64,000 nucleotides of DNA from Pseudorhodoplanes sinuspersici. GTDB taxonomy: Bacteria; Pseudomonadota; Alphaproteobacteria; Rhizobiales; Xanthobacteraceae. The notes beneath the pieces are model-generated. The model was not told the origin of the DNA. It searched no databases and worked only from the letters and a program-made list of their open reading frames with translations. The translations under genes and the position numbers were made by a program. Location: NCBI RefSeq assembly GCF_002119765.1, contig NZ_CP021112.1:4892501-4956500 (forward strand), given 5' to 3'. Numbering within the stretch: the stretch's first letter is position 1; each line of letters starts with the position of its first letter. Below, piece after piece: positions 54,817 to 64,000 of this stretch.

Positions 54817-57639
54817 TCAGGCTGCACCCTTCAGCCGCTCCAGCGCGTCAACGATCTTGGCCTTGCGGCCTTCGGCTTGCTCGCGCTTTTCTTTTTCCTC
54901 TTCGACTACCTCTTCCGGCGCATTGGCGACGAATTTCTCGTTGCCCAGCTTGGCATCGACGCGCTTGATATCGGCATCGGCCTTGGCCAGTTCCTTTTCC
55001 AACCGCGCTCGTTCAGCGGCGAGATCGATCACGCCCTTCAACGGCAGCGCTGCAATGTCCCCGCGGATCAGGAGTTGGACCGAACCTTCAGGCGCCTTGT
55101 CGGCAAACATAACCTCCGACACGCGCGCGAGACGCTTCACGAATTCCAGCCAGCGGCTGGCGCGAGCTTGCGTCTCCTTCGCGGCGTCGACCAGCACCAG
55201 CGGCATCAATGTCGCCGGCGCAATATTCATCTCCGAGCGCAGCGAGCGAACCGATGTGATGAGATCGATCACCCAGCCGATTTCGGCTTCCGCGGCCGGA
55301 TCGTCGAGGCCTTCATGCACGGGCCATTGGGTCAATGCCAGCATATTGGGGCGCTGCTGATCGGCCTCTCTCAGTTGAGCCTTTGTTTCGTCCATGCGCT
55401 CCGGCTCGACCGCGAACGGTCCCGTCACCCACCACAATTCCTCGGTGATAAACGGCATGAACGGATGCAGCAGCTTGACTATGTCGTCGCGCGCCCAGGC
55501 CACCATGGCGCGCGTTTCGTCCTTGGCCTCGCCGTCGGGTCCAATCAGGACCGGCTTCACCAGTTCGAGATACCAGTCGCAATAGATGTTCCAGACAAAG
55601 CGGTAGGCCGCGCCGGCGGCTTCGTTGAACCGATAGGCTTCGATCGCCGCCGTCACCTCGCGCGTCGCCTTTGCCGTTTCATGCGCGATCCAGCGATTGA
55701 GCGTCAGCTTGGCACTGGCGGGATTGAAATCCGGCACGGTGATGCACTGGTTCATCTCGGCAAAGCGCGCCGCATTCCAGAGCTTGGTCGCAAAGTTGCG
55801 GTAGCCTTCGACGCGCTGCGTCGACAGCTTGATATCGCGGCCCTGCGCCGCCATCGCCGCCAGCGTGAAACGCAACGCGTCAGCGCCGTATTTGTCGATC
55901 AGGTCGAGCGGGTCCATCACATTGCCCTTCGACTTCGACATCTTGGCGCCCTTCTCGTCGCGGACGAGGGCGTGGATGTAGACGGTGTGGAACGGCACTT
56001 GTTCCATGAAGTGCAATCCCATCATCATCATGCGTGCGACCCAGAAGAAGATGATGTCGAAGCCAGTGACCAGCACATTGGTCGGATAGTAGCGTTTGAC
56101 CTCCGGCGTATCGTCCGGCCAACCGAGCGTCGAGAATGGCCACAAGGCCGACGAGAACCAGGTGTCGAGCACGTCTTCGTCGCGCGTAAGGTAAGCAGCC
56201 CGGCGTGCCGCATCCTGCGCGATCGCCTCGCCCTCTTCCTCGCTGATAGCGCCGTTGGCAGTGTCATAAGCCAGCGCTTCGGCCACCGCCTCATCTTCGG
56301 TTTCGGCGACATAGACCTTGCCGTCGGCGCCATACCAGGCCGGGATCTGATGGCCCCACCAGAGCTGACGCGACACGCACCAGGGCTGGATGTTTTCCAT
56401 CCACTCAAAATAGGTCTTTTCCCAGTTCTTCGGCACGAATTTGGTTCGGTCGCTGCGCACCGCGGCGATAGCATCCTGCGCCAGCGTCTTGGCGTCGACA
56501 TACCATTGATCGGTGAGGAACGGTTCGATCACCACATTCGAGCGGTCGCCATGCGGGACCATGTGCGTGTTCGGTTCGATCTTCTCCAGCAGTCCCTTTT
56601 CTTCCATCCGGGCGATGATCGTCTTGCGCGCGACCTCGCGGCTCGTGCCATGCATGGCGAGCGTCTCGGTCAGGTCGGCGGACGTCTCGACGCCATCGAG
56701 AAACGCGTCATTGTCCTTCAGGTTCAGCCTTGCCTCGGTATCGAAGATGTTGATCTGCGGCAGATCGTGCCGTTTGCCGACCTCGAAGTCGTTGAAGTCA
56801 TGCGCAGGCGTGATCTTCACCGCGCCCGATCCCTTCTCGGGATCGGCATAGTCATCGCCGACGATCGGAATGCGCCGGCCGACCAGCGGCAGGATCGCGT
56901 ATTGGCCGATCAGATGCCCGATCTTCTCGTTGTCGGGATGTACCGCGACTGCGGTATCGCCAAGCATGGTCTCGGGACGGGTCGTGGCAACGGTAATGAA
57001 CTCACCGGGGCTGCCTTCGATCGGATACTTGAAATGCCAGAGATGGCCCTTCACCTCGACCTGCACGACTTCGAGATCGGAGATCGCGGTCAGGAGCTTC
57101 GGGTCCCAATTGACCAGCCGCTTGTCCTTATAGATGAGGCCCGAACGATAGAGTTCGACGAAGACCTTCAGAACGGCCTTCGACAGTCCCTCATCCATCG
57201 TGAAACGTTCGCGCGACCAGTCGCATGAAGCGCCCAGACGCTTGAGCTGATTGATGATGGTGCCGCCGGATTCGGCCTTCCATTCCCACACGCGCTCGAG
57301 AAATTTTTCGCGGCCCAGATCGCGGCGCCCGGGAAGCTGGCGCTCCATCAATTGCCGCTCGACCACCATCTGCGTGGCGATGCCGGCATGGTCGGTTCCG
57401 ACCTGCCAGAGCACATCCTTGCCGCGCATTCGCTCGAACCGGCACAGGATATCCTGCAGCGTATTGTTCAGCGCATGCCCCATATGCAGCGAACCAGTCA
57501 CATTCGGCGGAGGAATGACGATACAGTATGGGTCCGCATCGGCGCGGTCCGGCCGTCCGGCACGGAATGCCAGCGCCTGTTCCCACGCTTCTGAAATGCG
57601 TGGCTCCACGTCCGAAGGCTGATAAGTCTTGTCAATCAT
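54817..57639 (-). CDS. valS: Valine-tRNA ligase
   Basis: ValRS, class I. The HIGH-type motif is [20 protein letters not shown] and the KMSKS motif is [20 protein letters not shown]. The editing domain lies between ([20 protein letters not shown]). The C-terminal coiled coil ([20 protein letters not shown]) is complete. ATG 57639 gives 940 residues; the frame extends upstream to 57711, but homology begins at [15 protein letters not shown]. The MFS gene starts divergently. Confidence 0.97.
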   Translation of the reverse strand: MIDKTYQPSDVEPRISEAWEQALAFRAGRPDRADADPYCIVIPPPNVTGSLHMGHALNNTLQDILCRFERMRGKDVLWQVGTDHAGIATQMVVERQLMERQLPGRRDLGREKFLERVWEWKAESGGTIINQLKRLGASCDWSRERFTMDEGLSKAVLKVFVELYRSGLIYKDKRLVNWDPKLLTAISDLEVVQVEVKGHLWHFKYPIEGSPGEFITVATTRPETMLGDTAVAVHPDNEKIGHLIGQYAILPLVGRRIPIVGDDYADPEKGSGAVKITPAHDFNDFEVGKRHDLPQINIFDTEARLNLKDNDAFLDGVETSADLTETLAMHGTSREVARKTIIARMEEKGLLEKIEPNTHMVPHGDRSNVVIEPFLTDQWYVDAKTLAQDAIAAVRSDRTKFVPKNWEKTYFEWMENIQPWCVSRQLWWGHQIPAWYGADGKVYVAETEDEAVAEALAYDTANGAISEEEGEAIAQDAARRAAYLTRDEDVLDTWFSSALWPFSTLGWPDDTPEVKRYYPTNVLVTGFDIIFFWVARMMMMGLHFMEQVPFHTVYIHALVRDEKGAKMSKSKGNVMDPLDLIDKYGADALRFTLAAMAAQGRDIKLSTQRVEGYRNFATKLWNAARFAEMNQCITVPDFNPASAKLTLNRWIAHETAKATREVTAAIEAYRFNEAAGAAYRFVWNIYCDWYLELVKPVLIGPDGEAKDETRAMVAWARDDIVKLLHPFMPFITEELWWVTGPFAVEPERMDETKAQLREADQQRPNMLALTQWPVHEGLDDPAAEAEIGWVIDLITSVRSLRSEMNIAPATLMPLVLVDAAKETQARASRWLEFVKRLARVSEVMFADKAPEGSVQLLIRGDIAALPLKGVIDLAAERARLEKELAKADADIKRVDAKLGNEKFVANAPEEVVEEEKEKREQAEGRKAKIVDALERLKGAA

Positions 57640-57750
57640 TTGGAAATCCGCTTTCGGCGCCTCGCGCCAGCGCGCTACAAAGCCCGCCTGCTTGCGTACT
57701 GTCAACGCCAATGCGGGCCATACGCATTAATCGAACCGGTCCTTAAAATT

Positions 57751-58971
57751 GTGTCGACTCCTGCTCCCCTCGCAACCCCCAATCGCGCGATTTTCCTGTT
57801 GTCGCTGTCGGCCTTTGCCAGCCAGGCCATGGTGCGGGTGTCGGACTCGCTCTTGCCGCAGATTGCCACCGACCTCGCCGTCACGGTCGGCGCCGCCTCG
57901 GTTGTGGTGACCGCTTACAGCATCGCCCACGGGACCGTGCAGCTTTTCGGCGGCGAGATCGGCAATCGATTCGGCAAGTATCACGCGGTTGCCGGCCTGA
58001 CCATCTTTTCGACCGTGGTCGTGTTCTTGTGCGGCCTTGCGGCATCGCTGCCGCAACTGGTGGCGTTTCGTCTGCTCAGCGGCCTGGCCTGCGGCTGCGT
58101 CATCCCGCTGGCCATGGCCTATGTCGGCGACGTCGTGCCTTACGAGCACCGCCAGCAGGTGCTCGGGCGCTTCCTGACGGGACAATTATCGGGCCTGCTG
58201 TTCGGTCAGGTCGCCGGCGGCGTGCTCGGCGACTGGTTCGGCTGGCGCAATGTGTTCTTCATCCTCGCCGGGCTGTTCGCCATTGCGGCTGCGCTCCTGA
58301 TTGCCGAACTGACATTCAATCCAGCCACACGAGCTTCAAGTTCACGGTCCACGCGGCAAAGCGGTCTCGTTGGCGAATACAAACTCGTGCTCCGCTCTGC
58401 CTTTGCGCGGCTGATGATCACCAGTGTCTTCGTCGAGGCCGCTCTGCTCTACGCAGTCCTGGCCTATGTCGGTGCCGATTTGCATTTGCGCTTCGGCTTG
58501 GGCTTCACGCTGATCGGCCTCGTCGTCGGATGCTTTGCGCTTGGCGGTCTGCTCTACACGTTTCTGGTCAGGGTGCTGGTCAACAGGCTCGGCCAGATTG
58601 GCCTCGTCATCGTCGGCGGCGGCTTCGTCTCGCTGGGATTTTTCACCCTGGTCCTGCAACCGGTCTGGTGGCTGGCTCCCATCGCCATGGTCGCCGTCGG
58701 CCTTGGCTTCTACATGGTGCACAATACGCTGCAGACCAATGCGACGCAGATGGTGCCGCAGGCGCGCGGCACCTCGCTCGCGATCTTCTCATCATCGCTT
58801 TATATGGGATTGACCGCAGGTGTCGCCGCAGCAGCACCGTTTGTCGACCGCTTCACCGCAGTGCCTGTCTTTCTCATCGCAGCGATCGCCTTTCCGGTCT
58901 TGTGTGCGGTGATTGCCCGCGGCCTCATCCGCAAGCGTCGCGCCGAACTGAAAATGCCGACTGCGATCTGA
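57751..58971 (+). CDS. MFS transporter, drug/metabolite exporter type
   Basis: A twelve-span major facilitator. Motif A-like GEIGNRFGKYHAVAG lies after the second span; VAFRLLSGLACGCVIPLAMA and VAGGVLGDWFGWRNVFFILA are typical of DHA1 exporters. The likely start is GTG 57751 (MSTPAPLATPNRAIFL); an ATG at 57640 would add 37 odd residues and overlap valS's start. Total 406 residues. The substrate is unknown. A bidirectional terminator lies after the stop. Confidence 0.85.
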   Translation: MSTPAPLATPNRAIFLLSLSAFASQAMVRVSDSLLPQIATDLAVTVGAASVVVTAYSIAHGTVQLFGGEIGNRFGKYHAVAGLTIFSTVVVFLCGLAASLPQLVAFRLLSGLACGCVIPLAMAYVGDVVPYEHRQQVLGRFLTGQLSGLLFGQVAGGVLGDWFGWRNVFFILAGLFAIAAALLIAELTFNPATRASSSRSTRQSGLVGEYKLVLRSAFARLMITSVFVEAALLYAVLAYVGADLHLRFGLGFTLIGLVVGCFALGGLLYTFLVRVLVNRLGQIGLVIVGGGFVSLGFFTLVLQPVWWLAPIAMVAVGLGFYMVHNTLQTNATQMVPQARGTSLAIFSSSLYMGLTAGVAAAAPFVDRFTAVPVFLIAAIAFPVLCAVIARGLIRKRRAELKMPTAI

Positions 58972-58983
58972 TGGTCTTCATGC

Positions 58984-59016
58984 AAAGACCCCGGATCTGC
59001 TCGATCCGAGGTCTTT
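58984..59016. terminator. Bidirectional terminator between the MFS gene and popZ
   Basis: AAAGACC-C-CGGATC pairs with GATCCG-A-GGTCTTT around the loop TGCTC, with one mismatch. It lies between the two convergent genes. Confidence 0.75.
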
Positions 59017-59039
59017 CATCTCAAACGAGATTGACAGTT

Positions 59040-59762
59040 TTAACGGCCGCGCGAAACCCGCTCGATTTCCGCACGCACCAACCGCTCGACCAAGCTCGGA
59101 AGATTATCATCGAGCCAGGACTTCAGCATCGGCCGCAGCATCTCCTTGACCAGATCGTCCAGCGTACGGGCATTTTGCGTCAGCACCGTATGCGCGAGCG
59201 ATGAGAACGCCGAATCCACGGCGGCGCTTGCCGTGTTCGACATCAATGGATTTTCCACGCTGGCCGTCGGTGTCGGGCGCACTTCCGGGAATGGGTCGGC
59301 AACATAAGCCTGCACGGGCTCTTCCTTCATTGCAGGAGCCGGCTTGGGTTCCGGCGCAGGTTCAGCGAAGATCACATCGGGTTGCGCCTCGATGGTCCGG
59401 AACGGTGCCGGCTGTTCCGGCACACGCATCGCTTCGGTCAGATCGAGAATATCCGCAGCGGGCTCCTCGACGATCGGAGACGGCACGACGGACACAGGCG
59501 GGGCCGCTACCGGCCGCGAATGTGCCGGCGGGATATCCTGAAGTAACTCGACTGGCATTGCCGGCTTCGGAGCAGGTGCCACGGCAACCGGTTTCAGCAC
59601 AGGCGGTGCGGGCGGCGGCGGCGCAACCGGCTCGGGCTGGAAGGCAGCCGGCGTCGTGGACAGCCCTGCAGGCTTTTCCACCTCATCGTCTGCAATGATG
59701 CGACGGATGGAGGCGAGAATTTCCTCCATCGATGGTTCTTGCGATTTTGCCGGCTGAGTCAT
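59040..59762 (-). CDS. popZ: Polar organising protein PopZ (DUF2497)
   Basis: PopZ forms the polar matrix that anchors the chromosome origin. The N-terminal SQEPSMEEILASIRRIIADD helix is diagnostic. A Pro/Glu/Ala-rich disordered middle fills about residues 30-170. The C-terminal helices (TLDDLVKEMLRPMLKSWLDD and NLPSLVERLVRAEIERVSRG) mediate oligomerisation. At 240 residues it has a normal length outside Caulobacter. It lies downstream of tolC and may share transcription with it. Confidence 0.93.
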   Translation of the reverse strand: MTQPAKSQEPSMEEILASIRRIIADDEVEKPAGLSTTPAAFQPEPVAPPPPAPPVLKPVAVAPAPKPAMPVELLQDIPPAHSRPVAAPPVSVVPSPIVEEPAADILDLTEAMRVPEQPAPFRTIEAQPDVIFAEPAPEPKPAPAMKEEPVQAYVADPFPEVRPTPTASVENPLMSNTASAAVDSAFSSLAHTVLTQNARTLDDLVKEMLRPMLKSWLDDNLPSLVERLVRAEIERVSRGR

Positions 59763-59945
59763 GGGCCGTTGCGCTTTCTACGAGGTCGGGCCGTCCGAAA
59801 CGGACCGGTGTCGAATCAAGCTTAACTATCGCCGTTTTTGGCGAAGTTGGGGAGTATCTCACGCTAATTGCGAATAACAAACAGCGTCATGTGACTAGTT
59901 CATAGCACAGCGGAGCCGAAACTGCCGCGCATGAAGACACGGAAC
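59763..59945. other. Intergenic region between tolC and popZ
   Basis: 183 bases, AT-richer, with no gene. It probably carries the popZ promoter. GCCGTTTTTGGCG near 59830 is a short hairpin that could be a weak terminator. Confidence 0.4.
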
Positions 59946-61355
59946 TTAGCGGCCGTCCGGTGTACGAATGCCGATCCAGCTATCCCGCACCTGCTGATAA
60001 TGAATCATCGGATCGTAGAGCGGCACCTGCAGACCAAGCGTTGGAATATTCAGGCGGCCAACCGCCGACAACAGCGTATATGACGCGACGACGCGATCGC
60101 GCTGTGCCGTCACCAGGGCCACGCGCGCATTCACAAGTTCCTGCTGCGCGTTAAGCACATCGAGCGTGGTGCGCTGACCGACGCGCGCTTCCTCGCGCAC
60201 GCCATTCAGGGCAATCTCGGCCGCCGTCACCTGCGACTTGGTGGCTTCGATCTGCGCCTTGGCGGCATCGAGTTGCCCCCACGACTGGACCACATTGGCA
60301 CGGGCTTGATCGCGGTTCAGCGCAAGCTCGAGCCGACGCTGTCCGACCGTCTCTTTGGCCTGACGGATCAGCGAATATTCCCCGCCGCCCTGGTAGATCG
60401 GCACCACGACCTGCCCGATCACCGATGCATTGAAGCCACGCCGCGCCGTCTCTGTCGCATTGTGATTCTGCTGGGCATTGGCCACCAGAGAGACCTGCGG
60501 ATAGAGGGAACCTTCGTTGACCTTGACCTGCAGTTGCGCGACGTCAACACCGTGTTCGGCTGCGGTCACGGATGGGTTCTCGGCTTGTCCTTGTGCCACC
60601 GCGATATCCAGCTTGCGCGGCGACAACCGATCGACAGGCGTACCGGCAGTTAGACGGCCGGGATCGAGGCCGATGACACGGCGATAGGCGGCCCGCGCGG
60701 TCGTGAGATTGGCCTGCGCGGTCAGCATCTGCGACTGCGCCGCAGCCACACGTGATTCGGCCTGCGCAACGTCCGTCCGTGTCACTTCACCAACGTTGAA
60801 ACGGTCGCGTGTCTGGCGCAACTGTTCCTGTATGACTTCGACGTTACGTTTTTGCAGATCAAGGATCGCGCTGGCCTGCAGCACATTCATGTAAACGGTC
60901 GCAGCGTCGAGCAGGACCGTTTGTTCGATCACACGCAGGGTCTCACGTGCGGCAAAGACCTGGCTCTCGGCCTGGCGCGTCGTGTTGGCCGTGGTGAAGC
61001 CGTTGAAGATATTCTGTGTCAGCGTTGCGCCGTAGCCGGCCGGATAGGTCCGAGACGACTCGCGCCGTTGCTGGGTGGTCGTGCCTCCAAGCACGTTCGG
61101 CACACTCTGTATATTGGTGTTGTCGGTCCACTGCACACCGTAATTGGCGGTCGCGCTGATCTGCGGCCGATAACCGGACAATGCCTGCGGGACGGCCTCG
61201 TCAGTAGCCCGCACGAGCGCGCGCTGGGCATTCACTTGCGGATTGTTCTGATAAGCCTGAATGAGTGCCATTTCGAGGGTATCGGCGAACGCCCCCTCCG
61301 ACGCCATCACGCATGCGGCGGCCAGTAAGTAACGTCCCGCACGCAAGACGGACAT
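59946..61355 (-). CDS. tolC: TolC-family outer-membrane efflux protein
   Basis: The outer-membrane channel for type I secretion and RND pumps. A signal (RAGRYLLAAACVMASEGAFA) is followed by TLEMALIQAYQNNPQVNAQR. Two similar coiled-coil halves have LIRQAKETVGQRRLELALNR and GEVTRTDVAQAESRVAAAQS. The C-terminal part (GQRTTLDVLNAQQELVNARV) is the classic TolC signature. ATG 61355 gives 469 residues; GAGG precedes it directly and GGAG at ten bases. Possible partner of the RND pump at 32273 and of RTX export. Confidence 0.94.
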   Translation of the reverse strand: MSVLRAGRYLLAAACVMASEGAFADTLEMALIQAYQNNPQVNAQRALVRATDEAVPQALSGYRPQISATANYGVQWTDNTNIQSVPNVLGGTTTQQRRESSRTYPAGYGATLTQNIFNGFTTANTTRQAESQVFAARETLRVIEQTVLLDAATVYMNVLQASAILDLQKRNVEVIQEQLRQTRDRFNVGEVTRTDVAQAESRVAAAQSQMLTAQANLTTARAAYRRVIGLDPGRLTAGTPVDRLSPRKLDIAVAQGQAENPSVTAAEHGVDVAQLQVKVNEGSLYPQVSLVANAQQNHNATETARRGFNASVIGQVVVPIYQGGGEYSLIRQAKETVGQRRLELALNRDQARANVVQSWGQLDAAKAQIEATKSQVTAAEIALNGVREEARVGQRTTLDVLNAQQELVNARVALVTAQRDRVVASYTLLSAVGRLNIPTLGLQVPLYDPMIHYQQVRDSWIGIRTPDGR

Positions 61356-61535
61356 CCTCAACGCTCCCCCCAAAAACCAAACGCCCGCGTCTGGCGCCCC
61401 CGCGACAGACTCAACGAGCCACAAGCATTTGGGAACTATATCCGCGATATGTCAGGGGTTTAAAGCCCCTGCCGTTCCAAATGCACCGAAAGACGCCGCA
61501 CTGAGTATTTCGGGTGACAGGTGTGCCCGGCCGGG

Positions 61536-62186
61536 TCAGAATACGAAGGCGGCCGGCTTAGCAAATCCGGGCAACGACGCCCCCGACGCATCAAAAATGG
61601 CCTGACTGGTCATGTCGTCGAGGTCTCGCTGGTATAGGGTGGCTTTGGTCGCGGGACCTGTTCCGGAGATACAGACGAGGCGGCCGCCGTCAGCAAGCTG
61701 CTGGCAGAGCTTTTCGGGTTCCACCCCGATGCAGCCTTCGACCAGAATCACATCATAAGGCGCGGCCTTCGGGTATCCATCTACCAGAATCCCCTGAACG
61801 ATCTCAATATTGCCTGTCTGCGCCAAAGTCGTTTTGGCCGCGTGGAAAAGTGCCTCATCCTGCTCCAGCGCGACCACCGAAGCCGCCAGTTGTGACAGCA
61901 GCGCCGCCGCATATCCCGTGGCGCAACCCACATCCAATGCTCGATCTTCCGGCGCGATGTTGAGGGCCTGAAGCATTTTTGCCAGAACCATCGGCTTCAG
62001 CATACGGCGGCCCTCCCCGCCCACCGGCAAATCGAGATCGAGATAAGCCAGGCCGGACGACGATTTTGGTACGAACAGCTCGCGCGGTGTTTCCAGCATC
62101 GCGTGAATCAAAGGACGATCGGTGACATCGGCGGTGCGGACCTGTGTGTCCACCATCGTACGGCGCAAGGCTGCGAAATCGGCCAT
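61536..62186 (-). CDS. Second protein-L-isoaspartate methyltransferase-like protein
   Basis: A SAM methyltransferase of the Pcm family. MVDTQVRTADVTDRPLIHAM and LDVGCATGYAAALLSQLAA (motif I) are visible, as is APYDVILVEGCIGVEPEKL. It differs from the Pcm at 13628 in having CATG instead of TGSG at motif I, and may have another substrate. ATG 62186 (MADFAALRRTM) is the likely start, though 62216 and 62249 are in frame. In Hyphomicrobiales such a gene often precedes tolC, as here. Confidence 0.85.
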   Translation of the reverse strand: MADFAALRRTMVDTQVRTADVTDRPLIHAMLETPRELFVPKSSSGLAYLDLDLPVGGEGRRMLKPMVLAKMLQALNIAPEDRALDVGCATGYAAALLSQLAASVVALEQDEALFHAAKTTLAQTGNIEIVQGILVDGYPKAAPYDVILVEGCIGVEPEKLCQQLADGGRLVCISGTGPATKATLYQRDLDDMTSQAIFDASGASLPGFAKPAAFVF

Positions 62187-62334
62187 CGGGGCATCCGGAA
62201 GTATTGCAGAAGGCATTGATTGTGCCGCTTCTGCGGCAGGCCACACCAAAACGCAAGATATGACGGGAACAAGACGGCATCTCGCATCCGATGTGTTGCC
62301 GCAGCGCAGTGCCTCCTATATGACGACCGCCTGG

Positions 62335-62408
62335 GGCCACGTGGCGGAGTGGTTACGCAGAGGACTGCAAATCCTTGCACCCCGGTTCGATTCCGGGCGT
62401 GGCCTCCA
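62335..62408 (+). tRNA. tRNA-Cys (GCA)
   Basis: The acceptor stem GGCCACG pairs with CGTGGCC; discriminator T and encoded CCA follow. The anticodon loop CTGCAAA has GCA at 62367-62369. GGTTCGATTCC forms the T-arm. A U discriminator is an identity element of tRNA-Cys. Confidence 0.96.
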
Positions 62409-62525
62409 GATTCACACCATCGATGTCCTGAGGCCTATGATTTTGGCGCAAAACGCCAAAACCACAGCCGATTTCAACATCGAAGCTTTGCAATCCGCGG
62501 CAGCTTTGTTATAGCCGCGCGGCGT

Positions 62526-62600
62526 TCCCCGGTAGCTCAGTGGTAGAGCAACCGGCTGTTAACCGGTTGGTCGCTGGTTCGAATCCGGCCCGGGGAGCCA
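62526..62600 (+). tRNA. tRNA-Asn (GTT)
   Basis: The acceptor TCCCCGG pairs with CCGGGGA; discriminator G and encoded CCA follow. The anticodon loop CTGTTAA has GTT at 62558-62560, closed by ACCGG and CCGGT. GGTTCGAATCC is the T-loop. A run of seven T follows. Confidence 0.97.
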
Positions 62601-62712
62601 GTTTTTTTCACACACTACCGTTTGCGAGTTGCGTACCACCGTCCTGCAGCAGTAATTGCTGACTGCCGCACGCTCGCCCCGCCGGCGCCGGATCGCATCA
62701 CACTTGGTGCGA

Positions 62713-64000
62713 TTAAAACTCCTCCCACTCTTGTTTAACGGCAAGCGCACCTTGCACATTGCGGCGTCCTTGCGACGCAGCGGCCTTGCGCGCCGGGGCG
62801 ATCGGTGACGGCTTGCGAACCACCGCAGCTCTGGGCGGAGCTACAACCGCCGCCACGGACGGGCCTGCCCCGTCGAGCTGAAACACAGCAACGCGGCCGT
62901 CGAGCGCGTTCGACTGGTCTTCCAGCGTCTTCGCCGTTGCCGCATTCTCCTCGACCAAAGCCGAGTTCTGCTGCGTCACCTCGTCCATCTGTGCCAGTGC
63001 CTTATTGATCTGGTCGACTCCGGCGGCCTGTTCGGAGCTCGCATCGGCGATGTCCGCCACGATGTCGGCGACCGCGCGGATAGACTGCAGAATCTCCTTC
63101 AGCGAGTCGCCGGCGCGGTTGACGAGTTGTACGCCCTGCTCGACCTGACCCGACGAGTTCACGATCAGGTCTTTGATGTCTTTCGCCGCTTGCGACGAGC
63201 GCTGCGCCAGACTCCGCACCTCGGACGCGACCACCGCGAACCCCCGGCCCGCTTCGCCCGCGCGCGCGGCTTCCACCGCGGCATTGAGCGCCAGCAGGTT
63301 GGTCTGACGCGCAATCTCGTCGATCACCGAGATGATGTCGGAGATCCTGCGGGAGGATTCCTCTATCCGCGCCATCGCGGTCACCGCTTCGGCGACCACT
63401 GCCTCGCCGTGGCCTGCCACGTCGCGCGTCTCACGCGTGAGCTCGTTGGCGCGCTGCGCGTTCTCCGCATTCTGCTTCACCGTCGCGGCGATCTCCTCCA
63501 TCGAGGCCGAGGTCTCTTCCAGGCTCGCGGCCTGCTCCTCGGTGCGCTGCGACAGGTCGGTGGTCGCGGTCGCGATTTCGGCCGCGGCGTTGGAGATTTC
63601 CATCGAGGACGACGCGATCCGCTGCACCGTATCCTGCAGCTGCTCGATGGCGCCGTTGAAGTCGTTCTGGACCTTCTTGTACTCGGCGGTGAACTCCTTC
63701 GACACGCGATAGGTCAGGTTGCCGCGAGCGAGGTTCTCCAGGCCCTGTCCGAGTTCGGCCACCACTTCGGCAACGATGCGCGCTTGCTCGGTCTCACGCC
63801 GTGTACGCTCATCGCGCTCTGCCTGTTCGCGTCGCGTGATCTCGGCTTCTTTTTCAGCCTCAAGCCGCATCTTCTCGGCCAGCCGCTTCTTGAACTCATC
63901 GACAGCACCGGCAATGTCGCCGATCTCATCCTTGCGGCCGACGCCAGGCAAGACAATATCGAAATTGCCCGCTGCAAGCTGCCGCATGCCGCCAGTCAGC
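62713..64000 (-). CDS. Methyl-accepting chemotaxis protein (5' end outside the window)
   Basis: The C-terminal part of an MCP. The frame is open at the window edge. A HAMP region (about residues 1-40, [17 protein letters not shown]) is followed by a coiled coil rich in Glu/Arg, a second HAMP-like stretch ([20 protein letters not shown]), and the signalling hairpin [20 protein letters not shown]. The C-terminus ends QEWEEF, resembling the NWETF-type docking pentapeptide for CheR/CheB. Sensor domain and membrane spans lie outside. No che genes are visible. Confidence 0.93.
   Translation of the reverse strand, partial: LTGGMRQLAAGNFDIVLPGVGRKDEIGDIAGAVDEFKKRLAEKMRLEAEKEAEITRREQAERDERTRRETEQARIVAEVVAELGQGLENLARGNLTYRVSKEFTAEYKKVQNDFNGAIEQLQDTVQRIASSSMEISNAAAEIATATTDLSQRTEEQAASLEETSASMEEIAATVKQNAENAQRANELTRETRDVAGHGEAVVAEAVTAMARIEESSRRISDIISVIDEIARQTNLLALNAAVEAARAGEAGRGFAVVASEVRSLAQRSSQAAKDIKDLIVNSSGQVEQGVQLVNRAGDSLKEILQSIRAVADIVADIADASSEQAAGVDQINKALAQMDEVTQQNSALVEENAATAKTLEDQSNALDGRVAVFQLDGAGPSVAAVVAPPRAAVVRKPSPIAPARKAAASQGRRNVQGALAVKQEWEEF

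Noticed and set aside
54652-57228. 858-codon plus-strand open frame opposite valS
   Set aside because: It is the antisense shadow of a GC-rich synthetase gene. The translation is His/Arg/Asp-rich without any domain, and valS motifs on the other strand are certain.
62335-62600. Tandem tRNAs as a possible integration site
   Set aside because: No integrase, no repeated tRNA 3' end and no foreign genes lie beside them.

Overview
The window is chromosomal DNA of an alphaproteobacterium, most likely of the order Hyphomicrobiales (Rhizobiales) and near Bradyrhizobium, Rhodopseudomonas or Pseudolabrys. The signs are a GC-rich sequence, a PopZ-type polar organiser, an ExoR homologue, folate-dependent TrmFO, an ErpA-type iron-sulfur carrier, several TctC/Bug solute-binding proteins, and palindromic intergenic repeats that I recall from bradyrhizobial genomes. 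The genus assignment is inference from gene content, because no 16S gene is present.

Layout. 1-3.8 kb: a quinone-oxidoreductase-like enzyme, a haloacid-dehalogenase-like hydrolase, a double-PAS/HTH regulator and a DUF1127 micro-protein with a clear terminator. 3.8-6.4 kb: trmFO overlapping a kinase-like/AMP-ligase-tail fusion. 6.4-10.7 kb (minus strand): yajC-secD-secF, a DUF498 protein and a shortened squalene/phytoene-synthase-like protein, with a divergent DUF815 ATPase. 11.9-27.9 kb: a long, nearly unbroken minus-strand housekeeping array, dgt-argS-SPOR-nagZ-scpA-scpB-ABC ATPase-tatA-tatB-tatC-serS-surE-pcm-nlpD-like. It links nucleotide metabolism, translation, envelope recycling, chromosome segregation and protein export. 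28.0-36.5 kb: erpA, then a presumed accessory block (tctC, a beta-helix/RTX protein, an RND pump with its adaptor) ahead of xth. 37.6-43.9 kb: a YCII protein behind an ECF-like promoter, a GntR/TctC/FAH cassette, and a LysR regulator divergent from an L,D-transpeptidase and an S41 protease. 43.9-50.2 kb: ilvD overlapping exoR, a receiver protein, an alkyladenine glycosylase and an LTA-synthase-like sulfatase. 50.3-58.9 kb: prfC, another tctC behind large inverted repeats, a short epimerase, a DUF2459 protein, valS and an MFS exporter. 59.0-64.0 kb: popZ, tolC, a second isoaspartyl-methyltransferase-like gene, tRNA-Cys, tRNA-Asn and an MCP that runs off the window.

The envelope is the main theme: Sec and Tat export, LytM, SPOR, NagZ, YkuD, S41, a sulfatase, RND/TolC and RTX export. 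Uptake or sensing of small organic acids (three TctC proteins, FAH, GntR) is a second theme.

I found no CRISPR array, prophage, transposase or recognisable defence island, and no multi-gene system I would call clearly new. The observations most worth a second look are the kinase/AMP-C fusion, the ECF-like promoter before the YCII gene, the GntR operator cassette, the beta-helix/RTX protein inside a presumed insertion, the ilvD-exoR overlap, and the repeat families. All functions are read from sequence motifs without database searches.
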